64,000 nt of DNA, taken from Trichosphaerium sp. ATCC 40318 (Eukaryota > Discosea > Flabellinia > Trichosidae). The notes beneath the pieces were generated by a model, which had not been told where the DNA came from, ran no database searches, and worked only from the letters and a program-made list of their open reading frames with translations. Each line of letters starts with the position of its first letter. The first letter of the stretch is position 1. A program made the position numbers and the translations under genes. This document shows positions 11,729-22,535 of the stretch, piece by piece. Where the stretch lies: assembly GCA_038496445.1 (NCBI GenBank), contig JALMLS010000446.1, positions 79,056 through 143,055 on the forward strand, in the 5' to 3' direction.

Positions 11729-12446
11729 TCACAACATAACCGATTTTGTAGCAGTTTCGTCATCATCTGATGATTCATGCATACTAACTTCTATATGTTC
11801 TTTTGGTATGATCATATCACCTTCACGTATAAATCCTTCTGGTGTATATTCTAGATTAACACGAAGTACTGGCGGGTTGTTTCTTCTCTTCCTTGACTTC
11901 AACTTGATATCAAAAGTGCCATCAAAAGGAGAAGTCAGTTTTCCAAATTTGTTCATATTGACAACTGCTCGTCCTAGAGTCTTATTGATTCCGCTTCTTC
12001 TTCTCCTCCTTACTTTGAATATTATAAGAAGAGCTTTACGTCTTTCCTGATTAATTTCAATAGGATCCAGCTTCGTATTCCATAAAACTTGTTGTCGGCT
12101 TGGTATTTTTTTTGTACTTTGTTTTTCATTTGTCGTTCCTCCTTCGCCCCAAACTCTTACTTCAACGAAATATACTCCGGCTCTCTTCTTGTCAACGTTC
12201 TGACTGAGCTGACGCGCATCCTCGACGCGGACAATTAATATTCCTTTATCAAACCTTGGAGCTCCCGTAAGGTCATGAAGTTGTCTCTCTGATTCTCTGT
12301 TTTTCGCTAGAGCTAAGAGTAAGTATAAAAATACAAACGAGGTTTTTAATTTTAAAATGTTTACCTTTTTTCTTGTGGTCGCGTACTGCAGCTACGACTG
12401 CGGCTGTGACTACTGCTGATCCTGCTAATATTAGAATGCCTGCCAT
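11729..12446 (-). CDS. Membrane-anchored C2-domain protein
   Basis: Exon 1 (start at 12446) encodes a hydrophobic N-terminal anchor, MAGILILAGSAVVTAAVV, followed by RDHKKK and a GTAAAC donor. The second exon holds a C2-like beta sandwich: FDKGILIVRVEDARQLS, VYFVEVRVWGEGG, QQVLWNTKLDPIEINQERRK, ALLIIFKVRRRR, GRAVVNMNKFGKLTSPFDG and PPVLRVNLEYTP. The tail is acidic (SSDDDE). Family knowledge: C2 domains bind lipid headgroups, often with calcium held by Asp clusters in the loops. Here VEDARQL supplies one Asp, but the usual second-loop DPY/DAD pattern is not clear, so calcium-independent binding is likely. The layout (short anchor, linker, one C2 domain) suggests a membrane contact or trafficking role, which is inference. 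Length is about 215 residues. Confidence 0.78.
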
Positions 12447-12640
12447 TTGAGTTGTTGTATGTGTTGGTTTTGTATAAAATGACTATTTCAAGATTCGTCA
12501 ATTATCGCCATCATTTTTGGTAACGTCAACTTTCGCAATTTTATCCGTTTTTCGCGAGTTTCCCCGGTTCAAATATAATTAGTATAGATACACGTACAAT
12601 ATAATACCATTATTTCAGGGCATAAAGTTAAAGAAGAGAT

Positions 12641-13270
12641 TCAGCGAAAACGTGAAAGTAATTCACGGGTCACCGCTTTTATGACTTCAGGCGTTCTTGG
12701 GGGTTCACTGTTTGGATATCCCGGATGGTACACGAACATTACACGATAATATACTTTTAGCTGTAAACTTAACAAATACTTCATCAAATCATAAATCGTC
12801 ATACTTTCGCCTAACAATAGTCGATAAGACCGAAACCTACTGTAGTTTGGTGTCATACGTACAGTCCCTAATTATACCAAGCTAATTGTACTTATGGTAG
12901 GTAAGCACCGTTGGCTCCAATTCAGACTCACCTTTGCTTTTCAAACAAAGTTCTGCCCAACCTGTAATTAGTGTACACAATCGATATACTTCATTTTTCA
13001 GCTTTCATAGGAATGTTGCTAAAATGAGCTCTACTTTTTTCCAAATTTTCTCCACAAGTTTCCCCACTACATCTCGCTATTGACTTCTGCACCGTGACGA
13101 AATTCTACAGACCACAAACATGCGAAAGGTGAGTTGCCAAAGTTACTCGGATACGTCCGTTGCACGTGATTGTCTGTAGGGAGTGGCAACGAATGCGAGA
13201 CTTTTTCAATCTTAATCGTGACATGTTTTGTAGACAGTTCTGGTAATAGTAATACAAATATTTTATTCAT
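12641..13270 (-). CDS. Hypothetical multi-exon gene (weak model)
   Basis: Three minus-strand stretches look coding: 13270-13067 (begins MNKIFVLLLPELSTKHVTIK), a middle piece near 13010-12930 (NEVYRLCTLITGWAELCLKS) and a last piece near 12860-12641 (YHPGYPNSEPPRTPEVIKAV, ending in TGA). Acceptor-like TTACAG and donor-like GGTGAG sites lie between them. I recognise no family. The plus strand over the last piece also has an open frame (KVKEEIQRKRESNSR), so strand is not certain. Treat this as a placeholder. Confidence 0.3.
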
Positions 13271-13385
13271 TGAGTGCTCTGAGATAACCTCGTATGGTTT
13301 TTTTTTGTTTAAATTACAATACTAGTCACGAGCAAAAGCCCGATAAATAGTTTTTTTACAGAGTTTTTTTTTTACCATCTCTTAT

Positions 13386-16348
13386 TTACAGTACGTGCTC
13401 GTTGGCTTGTGATCTCTTTTTAGACTCATCTATACGCTCAGGTATCTTTGATATAGTATTATTATGTTCTTTAGTACGTTTAAAATCCTCAGGGGTTGCA
13501 AGATCAAGCTCTCTAAGAGAAGCAAAGCTTACTTTTTTTATAGGTTTTGCTCGAAGTGTAGGTTCACTTTCTGATCTTACTACACTATTCTTTCTTTTAT
13601 GCTTGCGTCCATGAACAAGTATAGATATTGGTCTTTCTTCTTTACGCTTAATCTTAGGTGTTCTATCTATTTTGAATGTACGCCTTTTAACTGGTTGTAT
13701 AGAGTCCATGCCTACTTGTAATATAGTTGATTCTTTCTCTATAATCCTTCTTGAGCTATTTTCTAGTTTTGGTGTTAACAAGTGTTTTCATTTGCACGTG
13801 GAATTTTATTTTTGACATTTCTTCTTTTTTGCAAGGTTTTGTGGTACGTACCTCGAAGTACACTATCAATTTCAGTTAATGTGTAGTCAGAAATATTGTT
13901 CATTTGTAGATTGAGTGAATATAATGATAAGTTACGCTGCAGTGAATCAACTATTATATCTGAACCAGCTACAAAAAACCCAGTTGTAAGCGAATCATTG
14001 ACTTGAATAAATCGTACGTTGTGCTATATTATTGAAACTTAGATCCATCGTTACCAAGCACTGAGTTGTACGTAAAAGGGCTAAAAAAATTAAATAAAAA
14101 ACATAAAGTCTAAAGACCAAATGGGTACTTACCAGCAAAAGGTCGTGCACTGACATCACTAATATTATTTGAAGATACATTTACTGAAGTTACTGAACTA
14201 TTTGCTTGTAGTCCTTTACAAAGTGCTGTAAATCCTACATCGCCTAAAGAAATTTCAGTTAGAGAAGACTAAAAAAGTAAATTTCTGCAAAAAAACCGTT
14301 TGTGTTCAATCCATGCTAACACGTGATACTATTGCTTGGACTTTGAAAAAAAAAAAAAAGTGTTTCGGCATTGTACGTGCCGATATTATTTTTTACAAGA
14401 GATAATGATGTTAGTGTAGTGTTATCACGTAAAGCCTATGTAAATTAGTAAAAAAAAGAGGCAAAGAAAATGTTAGTTGAAAACAGTTTTTAATTGTCCG
14501 GTTCAGCACTTTTGGTACCTTTGATAGCTGAACAGCGCCTTCACTTCCAATATTATTATCATGAATCATCAAGGTCTGTAACGATTCATTTTCTGCTAAT
14601 CCTTCAGCAATTTTGCCAACACCTAAACAATATCATCAATGAGTAATTCTGTTCATCACGTGATGCATTTTTAGAAACCTCAAAGCGCTTGTTACCTTCG
14701 TCTGTGATAGCGTTGAAACTAAGGTTAAGAGTGCGTAGCATCTCTGTTTCGGCTAACAATTTACCGAGCTCTTCTGCGCCACCGTTGCCAATGTAGTTGC
14801 TACAAGATGTGAATATGTACAAGCTCTTGAAGCAATGAAATTTCTTACCTTGTAAGGTATAATGTTGTCACCGATAGATTGGTCTTTAGTGCACCACATA
14901 ACTCTTTCACACCTTCATCTCTTAGAAGATTCTTATCGAGATATAAACACGATATCAGTGGGTTCTTATCAAGAACAGCCATTAGAACATCGACTTCCAT
15001 CGAGCTTAGCTTTTTGTTAACAAGTCTCAACTCTGTGAACAAAAAAAATTAACACACAAACTGGTTGATCACGATATCATACCATTAGCATTTTTGGATC
15101 TCTCAATAGCTTTCATTATACGCCTTCGCGTATCAGCTGCTCCAATACTAGCTTCCTTAGAATCTGAGTCTACTAGTTGAATATTTAGTGTAAAACCTTT
15201 TAATTGTGACACGGAAGATGATGTCACAACGGTATCACAGTTTAAAAACCAGTGAACGCCAAACGTACACTCTTGGCTAAAAGAATCTTCGCCCACATCT
15301 AAATCTGCCGCTGCTGGTTCATGTTTCGGGCCTTGTTAAACCAGTTAGAACTACAAGTTTGGCGCCCAGTTAAAAACTTGTGGTACGTTTTACAAAATCA
15401 TTAATCTGCTGTACAAGATCTTCATCTATGTTGTTGCCTTCTAGGTGTAGTTTCTGAAGAGTCGTATTTGATTTCAATGCAGTGAGAATAGAAATGGCAC
15501 CAGTGTTCGCTAGAAAAGTACGAATGTCAAGTCTATGAGTTCCAGGAGAACATTCTTAGCGCTTACTTATGGAATTTTTCTGTAGATCGAGGGTTACCAA
15601 TGTGTCATTTTCAGCTAGTGCCTTCGCTAGTGCTTGTGCACCAACGTCATCAATCTCATTACTTCGCAGCCTACATCATGGATTAAACAAAAAATGGCAT
15701 AGGTGAAAATAACGTTGAGTTTTCGTAAAATTTTTATAACGTTGTAATAAAGAAGAGTAAACGAAAGGACTGGTGTATGCTTCTCTATGTGAGGTATTAT
15801 GATTCGTACCAAAGAGCCTTAAGCGTTTTGTTTATTCGAAGAGCATCAGCCATATATTTAGCGCCATAGGAACCTAGGCTAGAGGGCGTAAGATCAGAGA
15901 GGAATTTTTTACAACCGAAAACTGAAAAGGCACGTGACCCAGAATAGTAAAAACGATAAATGCAATTTATCCCAGTATGATATTTGTACCTGTTGTACCA
16001 AATGTAAAGAGTTTGCAGGGAAGTATTTAATTTAATAGCGTTGGCTATTTCGCGAGCACCAAGAGAGCCAATCCGATTACCTATTTTAAAGCCAGTTAGG
16101 TGTAACTGCAGTCATGTTTCACTCATCCCCTTGTGATTTTTTCTAAACGCACCATATAGGTTTAGAGATGTCAGCGGAGGGTTCCTACGCAGAAATTGAC
16201 CTAGTTGCTTTGCTCCAACGTCTCCTATCTCCTTTTGATGTAAATTAACGCAATTCACTTGTGGATCAAGCATTTGTCTTATAATCTAACATTTGAAGCT
16301 CTTAGAAGTATTCTTATAACAGTTTTAGAAGTAACTTACTGGTTCCAT
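13386..16348 (-). CDS. RNI-type leucine-rich-repeat protein with basic C-terminal tail
   Basis: The start at 16348 gives MEP, then an intron, then QVNCVNLHQKEIGDVGAKQL. At least ten ribonuclease-inhibitor-type repeats of about 28 residues follow, nearly one per exon, for example LHLEGNNIDEDLVQQINDF, CLYLDKNLLRDEGVKELCG and LRTLNLSFNAITDEGNKRF. About 75 residues without repeats (KHEPAAADLDVGEDSF to DTRRRIMKAIERSK) separate two LRR blocks. The last exon (13781-13386) is a disordered Arg/Lys/Ser-rich tail. RNI repeats form curved scaffolds for protein binding, as in RanGAP and the NLR family. I see no NACHT or F-box domain, so this is a pure scaffold. The one-repeat-per-exon pattern suggests growth by exon duplication. 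Confidence 0.85.
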
Positions 16349-17540
16349 TTGTGGGGATGTCCTATAAAGTGAACATTAGTGTTCTTTATTCAATAAGTAG
16401 GAAGGTTTGCTAACGCGTCACAAAGCCTCCGGTATCATTCTTTAGAATGTTTCGGTGTCATTGCTCACGAATTTTTTGAAAAAAAGGTGATAGGGATACC
16501 ACACAGAGCGGACTCTATGTTGGCAAAAATCGGTTTGTAATTTTTTTCAGGGATATTTTAGCACGTTTTTTCAAACAGTATTTCCTTTAATGGTGACGTA
16601 CTGGTTTCCCATTGTTACTGCAGTTATATAGGTGCTTTACACTTTGGGCTTTTTTTTGGTTTTATTTTAATTATGAGTTTGTTTAAGCGCTAAATGGATG
16701 TTTAGATGTTCATTAAGGCGAATACAAGGATTTTACTGAAAATGAGTGGGTATTTAGGCGGTTACCTTTACTTTTAAACGTGCTTTCCTTTCAAGCAGTC
16801 TGCAATTAGACAACGTCTTGTTCTACTATGTTGTATTGCAGTATTTGGTTCAAACGTTAGCTATTTTTCTATGGTCAACGAGAGCTTTTAAATGAAAAAA
16901 AAATGCAATCTCAGTGGCTTTCAACATTATCGAAACGCACTTGTTTAACGCTCACATTAATCTTTACTCTCTATCACATTCTTCTGCAGCACATATGAAC
17001 TTTGGTGGCTACTTTACAAATATCTTACTCTGAGTAGTTTATGTCAAATAATGCCTTCTGGCGAACTAGGCGCTACAAGTAAACCACGAGAAAAAGCGAG
17101 CCATGGTTTGGAAGTTTTCAGACACTTCACGCTGAAATATGTGCAAAACAGCATGAATGAATGTTAGTAGTGAAGTAAACCAACCTTGCCGATAAGGTAA
17201 GTGGTTTTATTTCAAAATAAGTATTTATAAAAAAAGTGGTTTAAACTCATGAACAGCCACTACACGCGCGTCCTACATCTTTATAATTACCAACCAACTA
17301 CTGCAATTGTAGAAAAGTTTTTACATGTTTTAAATCAACATTAAACCTCTATCTGATCTCCTTTCACTTCTTAAGATAACACGTATCTCGCCATTGATTT
17401 CAGCAGATAGAAATCTCTGAAATCGGAACAACATGAAGGCCTTGCAGTACGCATAAATCGTTCCTTTCGCTAGGTGAGCACTACCTATGCAAACCATAAA
17501 ACATATTGATACCACAAGGCTCGCTGCGTGTCGTTACCAG
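16349..17540. other. Divergent intergenic region, 1.2 kb
   Basis: This gap lies between the LRR gene start (minus) and the globin-PH gene start (plus). It is AT-rich with no convincing splice-linked coding blocks. Frames near 17330-17515 lack family signal. Confidence 0.5.
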
Positions 17541-19944
17541 ATGCATAGCGTCCCTTCTCAAAGTGCTAAAGCAATGGACTATGTCCAAGCGCTGTTTGGT
17601 ATGTACCCATACCTATGTCTTATAGTATAAATGATATACCCTGCGTCGAGTAGCGTTAACTCTTTTGAAATAAAAAAAAAAACGGTTCATCTACTCGGTC
17701 CCTTATATCGCCCCAACCTTCATCATCTATCGTTTTATATGCTTACCAATACTAGATCGCGATGCGCAGCAACAACAAAGAACAACAAGGAACTTTCCGC
17801 CACTCCCAGAACCTAAAGAAGTACCTCCAACAACTACAGAGCCACACAGCTCTCCCAAGTCATCAAGAAAAGCCTCTAAATCATACCGTAAAAGGATACG
17901 TGTTAGAACAAACTCTCTTTTGCGTAAGTACACCACAAACAAAGTATAATAAAATCCCAACTCACAAAACACCGCTTTGACATCTTTTTCTTGCTTTAGA
18001 CGTTACAGAAAAACAGAAGAGCAAAAAAGTTTCAAAAAGGCTCTCCTTAGGTCCGCAGTACTTTGTTCATAATAAGTCCGCACCTACACGCAAACAGCGC
18101 ACGTCTGCGCCGGAGCTTTTAATGAAAGCCAAACATAATTACAGAGGACTCAATAGTAGCAGTAGTTCCGCTGACTCTGCTAAAGAAAATACATCACGTG
18201 TTTCAACAATAAGAAACAAGTTTAATGCCAGAAGCACGCCTACATCGCTCAGTGACCCACTATCACGTACGTCTCCGGGAAAACAAAGAAAACTAAACAC
18301 AAACACCTAATTGGAGGGAAAACCAAGCAAAGAAAACGAGCATAACTGCTAAACACAGTTTGTTGTTCGGTTTTTTTTTTTTCACACGATTTTTAACGTT
18401 AAAACATCCAACTACAGTAGTGTAAATAACACCTTATATTAGGCGTAAGTCAATCACCAAAGAGGATAAAAAAGTCTGCTTCAAAGGGAGCCCGTAAAGG
18501 TCGTTCAAGGTCGTATACTCCTAGACCACAGTTTTCTTTTGATACAAGAGCGAAGGTTAGTTTCGAAATTGTTCACTGTTTTTTTGTGCTTTTTTCTAAC
18601 ATTACCAAAGAGCGCTAGTGGTCATAGTCACCCTCAAAAACCAACTTTTCACCGCAAACGTACGTAGTTACCGCCAATTGCTGCAATGGCTGCAAGATTT
18701 TAAGTTCCTTTTTTCTCGCTAAAAATTCCGTTTAGGATTTAAAGAAGAGGCTGCCGTTCGTTACACTTTTGAGCTAGCAGAGTACGTACAATATCTTAGC
18801 AATAATATCTAAGCAGTTTTTATAGAGAACATTGTCAACGTATATCAGCGACATGGTCTTGTATTGAGGCGATGGATAACTTGGAGGATCCAGCGCTTTC
18901 AGGTGTATACAGATTCTCTGATGTGTGTATCGAGACAATGCAAATTCTTGACGTAAATATGTGCCGTTTCTTTAGCCAAGGGTCAACACACCAGGCCAGG
19001 GACTTGATGAAGATAATGAGAGCACTCACAAAATATTTTGATAAAAAAGAAACGCTTGCAAAGCTATTTTTACAAATGGGTGAGCGACACTGCATATACG
19101 GAGTTGAACCAAAACAATATGGATACCTTTGTACAGCTATAATTACTGGTCTTGAGACTATACTTGGTATATCATTCGACGCAGCTTCAAATCAAGCATG
19201 GGAAGCTTTATTTAAGGAGTTCACAAGACTGTTGGTAAGTGATGTCCTCCAATATGTTCAAACTACTTTTCTTGCATATTTTTTTTTCTAACTTATCATC
19301 TCTAGGTTGAAGGCGCTAATAGATCACGTGTTGAAACGAAGCAACTATGTTCAATATGTACACAAGGTACGAGATTATAAATTTCTCGTTTTCCGTTTTT
19401 TTTTAAATTATCACGTGTCCAAAAAAAAATTAACACGTGATTAATTTAGAATTCACTCGTTGGTCAAGTAAATGGAGAGAATACTATATCGTTGTAAATA
19501 ATGATGGAGTTAATGTATACAGAAACAGACGTGCTAAAAAACCAAAATTCACTTGGCCTTACAATGAAATCTCTTACATAGGTGCGTACCTTACTTAATC
19601 ACAGTTCGACTTAAGAAATTACAAAAAAATCGCATCTAGCTTTACCTTGAACTGCTCCGGTTTTGTTTTTGTCAATTAAACAATACCATGTCTTTCTTTA
19701 TTTACCATTTATTAACTTTTTGCTTTAAGGCTCTGCTACGCTACCTGTATCAAGTTCAAAACAGGATTTATGCTTTGAAGTAGTTGCAGAAGGAGAAAAA
19801 TTTTTCGTGTATCCAATAACAAAAGCGAGTGCTGATAGTAACGATGCTAAAGAATCTTTATCACATGAAATCGCATGGCGTGCAGCTGCTAGCCAAAGAG
19901 ATACTTCGTTGCTTATATCATCACAAAGGATAGAAGCATTGTAA
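17541..19944 (+). CDS. Globin domain fused to a PH-like domain, with disordered N-terminus
   Basis: The model starts MHSVPSQSAKAMDYVQALF (exon edges near 17610-17760 uncertain). A long disordered Ser/Pro/Lys/Arg-rich region follows, to about 18560. The globin block comes from exons near 18740 and 18830-19232: helix A around CQRISATWSCIEAM, a B-E region with STHQARDLMKIMRALTKYF, then LFLQMGERHCIYGVEPKQYG, where the His fits the heme-ligand F8 position. LGISFDAASNQAWEALFKEF matches helices G and H. Exons 19450-19944 give a PH-like sheet (SSKWREYYIVVNNDGVNVYR, FTWPYNEISYI, DLCFEVVAEGEKFFVYPI) ending in a helix. Globins bind heme and gases, and PH domains bind phosphoinositides or proteins. The pair suggests a membrane-recruited redox or gas sensor, which is inference. 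The phase joins cleanly from the 18270 donor (GTACGTCT) to the 18446 acceptor. If that intron is wrong, the region holds two genes, with a stop at 18310. Confidence 0.72.
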
Positions 19945-20189
19945 AACAATAACAAAAAAATCAAACTAAACTGTATAGATAATAAACAATGTATTGTACT
20001 AAAGTGTTTATATTATCTTACGTCTTGAAGTGATTCTCTCAATAGCGCTTTATTACAAATTTAATTGCAACGAAACATATACACTGTAATGAGAGCACTG
20101 AGTAATGGTAAGAAGGTGTATGGCAAGTACAAATACAATTTTGACACAAACGAACTAGGCGTATTAAAAAAGACACGATATTTTATTTC
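19945..20189. other. Convergent 3' region
   Basis: This short gap lies between the 3' ends of the globin-PH gene and the Hsp33 gene. AATAAA-like and poly-A tracts are present. A 37-codon plus frame (from about 20089) overlaps the Hsp33 end and is not called. Confidence 0.4.
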
Positions 20190-21519
20190 TCATCGCATGT
20201 GAGGAGCTCTTGGTTCTGGACCAGCTTTTATTTGTTTCCATATTTCCTCCTGCTCTTTTTCAGCCATAAAATACTCTTCATTACAAAACTGACATTCAAC
20301 CTTTGGTGTTTCTCCTTCTTTGAACATTTTCAAAAAATCAGGAAAAGACTTCTCTCCAAGCATTGCAAGGTTTGTCATACATCTTGATTTAGAACAACGA
20401 CAATGAAAGTCTACTGGATAATTTATACGCGATCTTGGATTTTTAGGTAGTTCTTCGCCAAACACAAGGTCCAAGACTTCTTCAAGATATTGTGTTTCTT
20501 CTGTAAATAAAACATCAAGAGGAGGCAATTTGTAGTCAATCTGGTGTCTCAAATCCTCTAAGTCTTCATTAACGTCCTTAGTAGCATCTGGTAATGTCTT
20601 AATATATAGTCCACCAGAAAATAGAACTAAAAGAAATCAGTCAACATCAAGAACGCGAAAACAAAAAAAACACGCTTGGTTTTTTTAACGGTTTTTTCAT
20701 CTTGTAAGAAATCGAAGTAGAATGGTGTTTAGTGCTTGCGTTCGTCTTTTTTATCGTATCCAGTGTATAACCTCATAATAGCAGGTTGTTGATCACCTCT
20801 TAAACAAAAGTTTTCAACATCTCCAGCAACATCAGCTGTTGTCAAAGATACAATCGAACTCATTGGCTTTGCATTTTCATAGAGATACTGGAATACCGTC
20901 AGTGAGCCCTTACGCATACACATGCCAATAGGCATACTCGGCATATGATATTCAGGACGTGTTAGGTACCCATTGAGCTCGCCTGTTCGACCAGCGCGAA
21001 TCGTCATTCTCTGCAATTGTTAACGCCTATTTTTTGATTAAAGCGTCGTACCTCAATTGGGCCTTTTGCGTTAAAATCGAGCACCACTCGCTCTTTTAAA
21101 CCAAGAAATGAGCTCATTAAAGCGCCAGCGCTTAATCCCCGTCCTATTGGAATAAATACAATAAAATATTGCTCTGTGGGTACCTAAGAGCTTTGCTGTT
21201 GTGTTTGTAAGCTTATGTCTTTCTTTTGCTTTGGCGGTAGCTTTTGTGTTGTTCACTGTACAAATTAACGTTTTTCATGCATAATGACGGCGTACCAATA
21301 GCAATTCGAAACTTATCTGTAAAAGTAACCAACATACCGTCTCTGGTACGCTGAAACCAATAAATAAACGAAAGGGCAGTACATAAACGAAACTCGTACC
21401 CTTCTCTCTTCATACTGTGTGCCTGTCAATGAATCGACTTTTGTTACATAAAAACGTGATTTTAACGTTGATTTACGCGTATACAGGGCTGTAGACAGCC
21501 GTTGCCTTGCACACAGCAT
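20190..21519 (-). CDS. Hsp33 redox-regulated chaperone, probably organellar
   Basis: The start at 21519 gives MLCARQRLSTALYTRKSTLK, a basic Ser/Thr/Arg-rich leader typical of mitochondrial import. Exons then match Hsp33: RTRDGMLVTFTDKFRIAIG, KERHKLTNTTAKLLG, RGLSAGALMSSFLGLKERVV, FNAKGPIE, TIRAGRTGELNGYL, then the linker and YLEEVLDLVFGEELPKNPRS. The C-terminal zinc switch is intact as HCRCSKSRC followed by ECQFCNEEY, that is CxC and CxxC. In bacteria, oxidation of these four cysteines releases zinc and activates holdase activity. Hsp33 is known in some protists and algae but absent from animals. The order of parts and total length match the family. It is convergent with the globin-PH gene and divergent, with only about 50 bases between starts, from the coiled-coil membrane protein. 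They may share a promoter. Confidence 0.9.
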
Positions 21520-21565
21520 TGTGACTTAGATGAAAAGTTTTAAGTCATCGTACAGCATCAAAACC

Positions 21566-22322
21566 ATGGCAGGTTCAAACAAAGACATGGAGAGTAAACT
21601 CCTTAGATCCCAAATTAAATCATTAGGTATATTTAAAACGCAATTATCCACGTGATTTTGTTTTCTAACCAAAAAACCGTTTTAGATGAAGAAATCGCTG
21701 ATTTGACGGAGAAAACGAATAACCTACAGCAACAGAACTCTTATTTAAAAAAACAGAATATTAAAATGCGTCTAGAGACAATAGAATTGAAGCAAGTAAA
21801 TGAGTGAGTACACAAGGGCCATATCATTTACTCCAAAGAGCTACCAGTATTTTTAGAGAATTGTTGGAAAAAACAAAAGATATCAAACCATCAAAATCGC
21901 CTCCACCAGAGCCAGTGGTTCAAACTCAAGTGCCTGTAAGAGAAATCCAATACTGATAAATCACTTACTTACAGAGATGTAGGATAAAGAGATAATGCAA
22001 CTGATAGCAGCGCTACGACAAGAAATATCAAGCATGCAATATAGTTTTAGACATTTTCTAAGTTTCTTTAGGAATTAATAACGTTCCGGCTGCAACAGGT
22101 GGAGAGGGCTTAGACCAAGTTGAAATGAACTTGGAGAAGCTTAAATGTATGGTTGACGTATTAGACAAGTCTGTTGAGAACCATACTGAACATGCAGTAT
22201 CTAATCATCGTACCACATGGAGGATAGTGATTGCTACTTTAGTTTTTTGTACAATGTTTGTAGGACTTTATCTTGTACTACGTACTGTAATTGAAGGGAA
22301 GCCTCATCGCTACTATTATTAA
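21566..22322 (+). CDS. Coiled-coil, C-terminally anchored membrane protein
   Basis: Five or six small exons give about 170 residues. The start (MAGSNKDMESKLLRSQIKSL) leads into heptad-like coil (EIADLTEKTNNLQQQNSYLK, KMRLETIELKQVN), a proline-rich linker (SKSPPPEPVVQTQVP), a second coil (KEIMQLIAALRQEISSM) and MVDVLDKSVENHTEHAV. One transmembrane helix near the end (WRIVIATLVFCTMFVGLYLV) and a short basic lumenal tail (RTVIEGKPHRYYY) finish it. With no signal peptide and a single terminal helix, it fits the tail-anchored type, inserted after translation. SNARE-like, golgin-like or organelle-division adaptors share this build, but the coil lacks a clear SNARE layer with a central Arg or Gln. 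Function is unknown. Its start is about 50 bases from the Hsp33 start on the other strand. Confidence 0.68.
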
Positions 22323-22535
22323 AACACAATGCGTCAATGCAATTTAAACTCTTTTCTTACCATTTAAGTCCCCAGAAGCCACAAGCCAGATCGACATTTG
22401 ATTCGCAGATTCTGGCCAAGAAAACTTGCACAATTTTGTAGTACATGACGTAAAAAACTCTAAAACGAAGCAAATAGCAAAGTAAACGTCTACATAATCC
22501 AACCTGAAACAAAGGGCAGAAAAGTTTTTAAGTTA

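Noticed and set aside
12641-12765. Plus-strand reading KVKEEIQRKRESNSR as a separate gene
   Set aside because: The minus strand over the same bases fits splice sites and a longer model slightly better; neither is certain.
20089-20202. 37-codon plus frame MRALSNGKKVYG overlapping the Hsp33 3' end
   Set aside because: Too short, and it overlaps a firm gene on the other strand; listed only as a curiosity.
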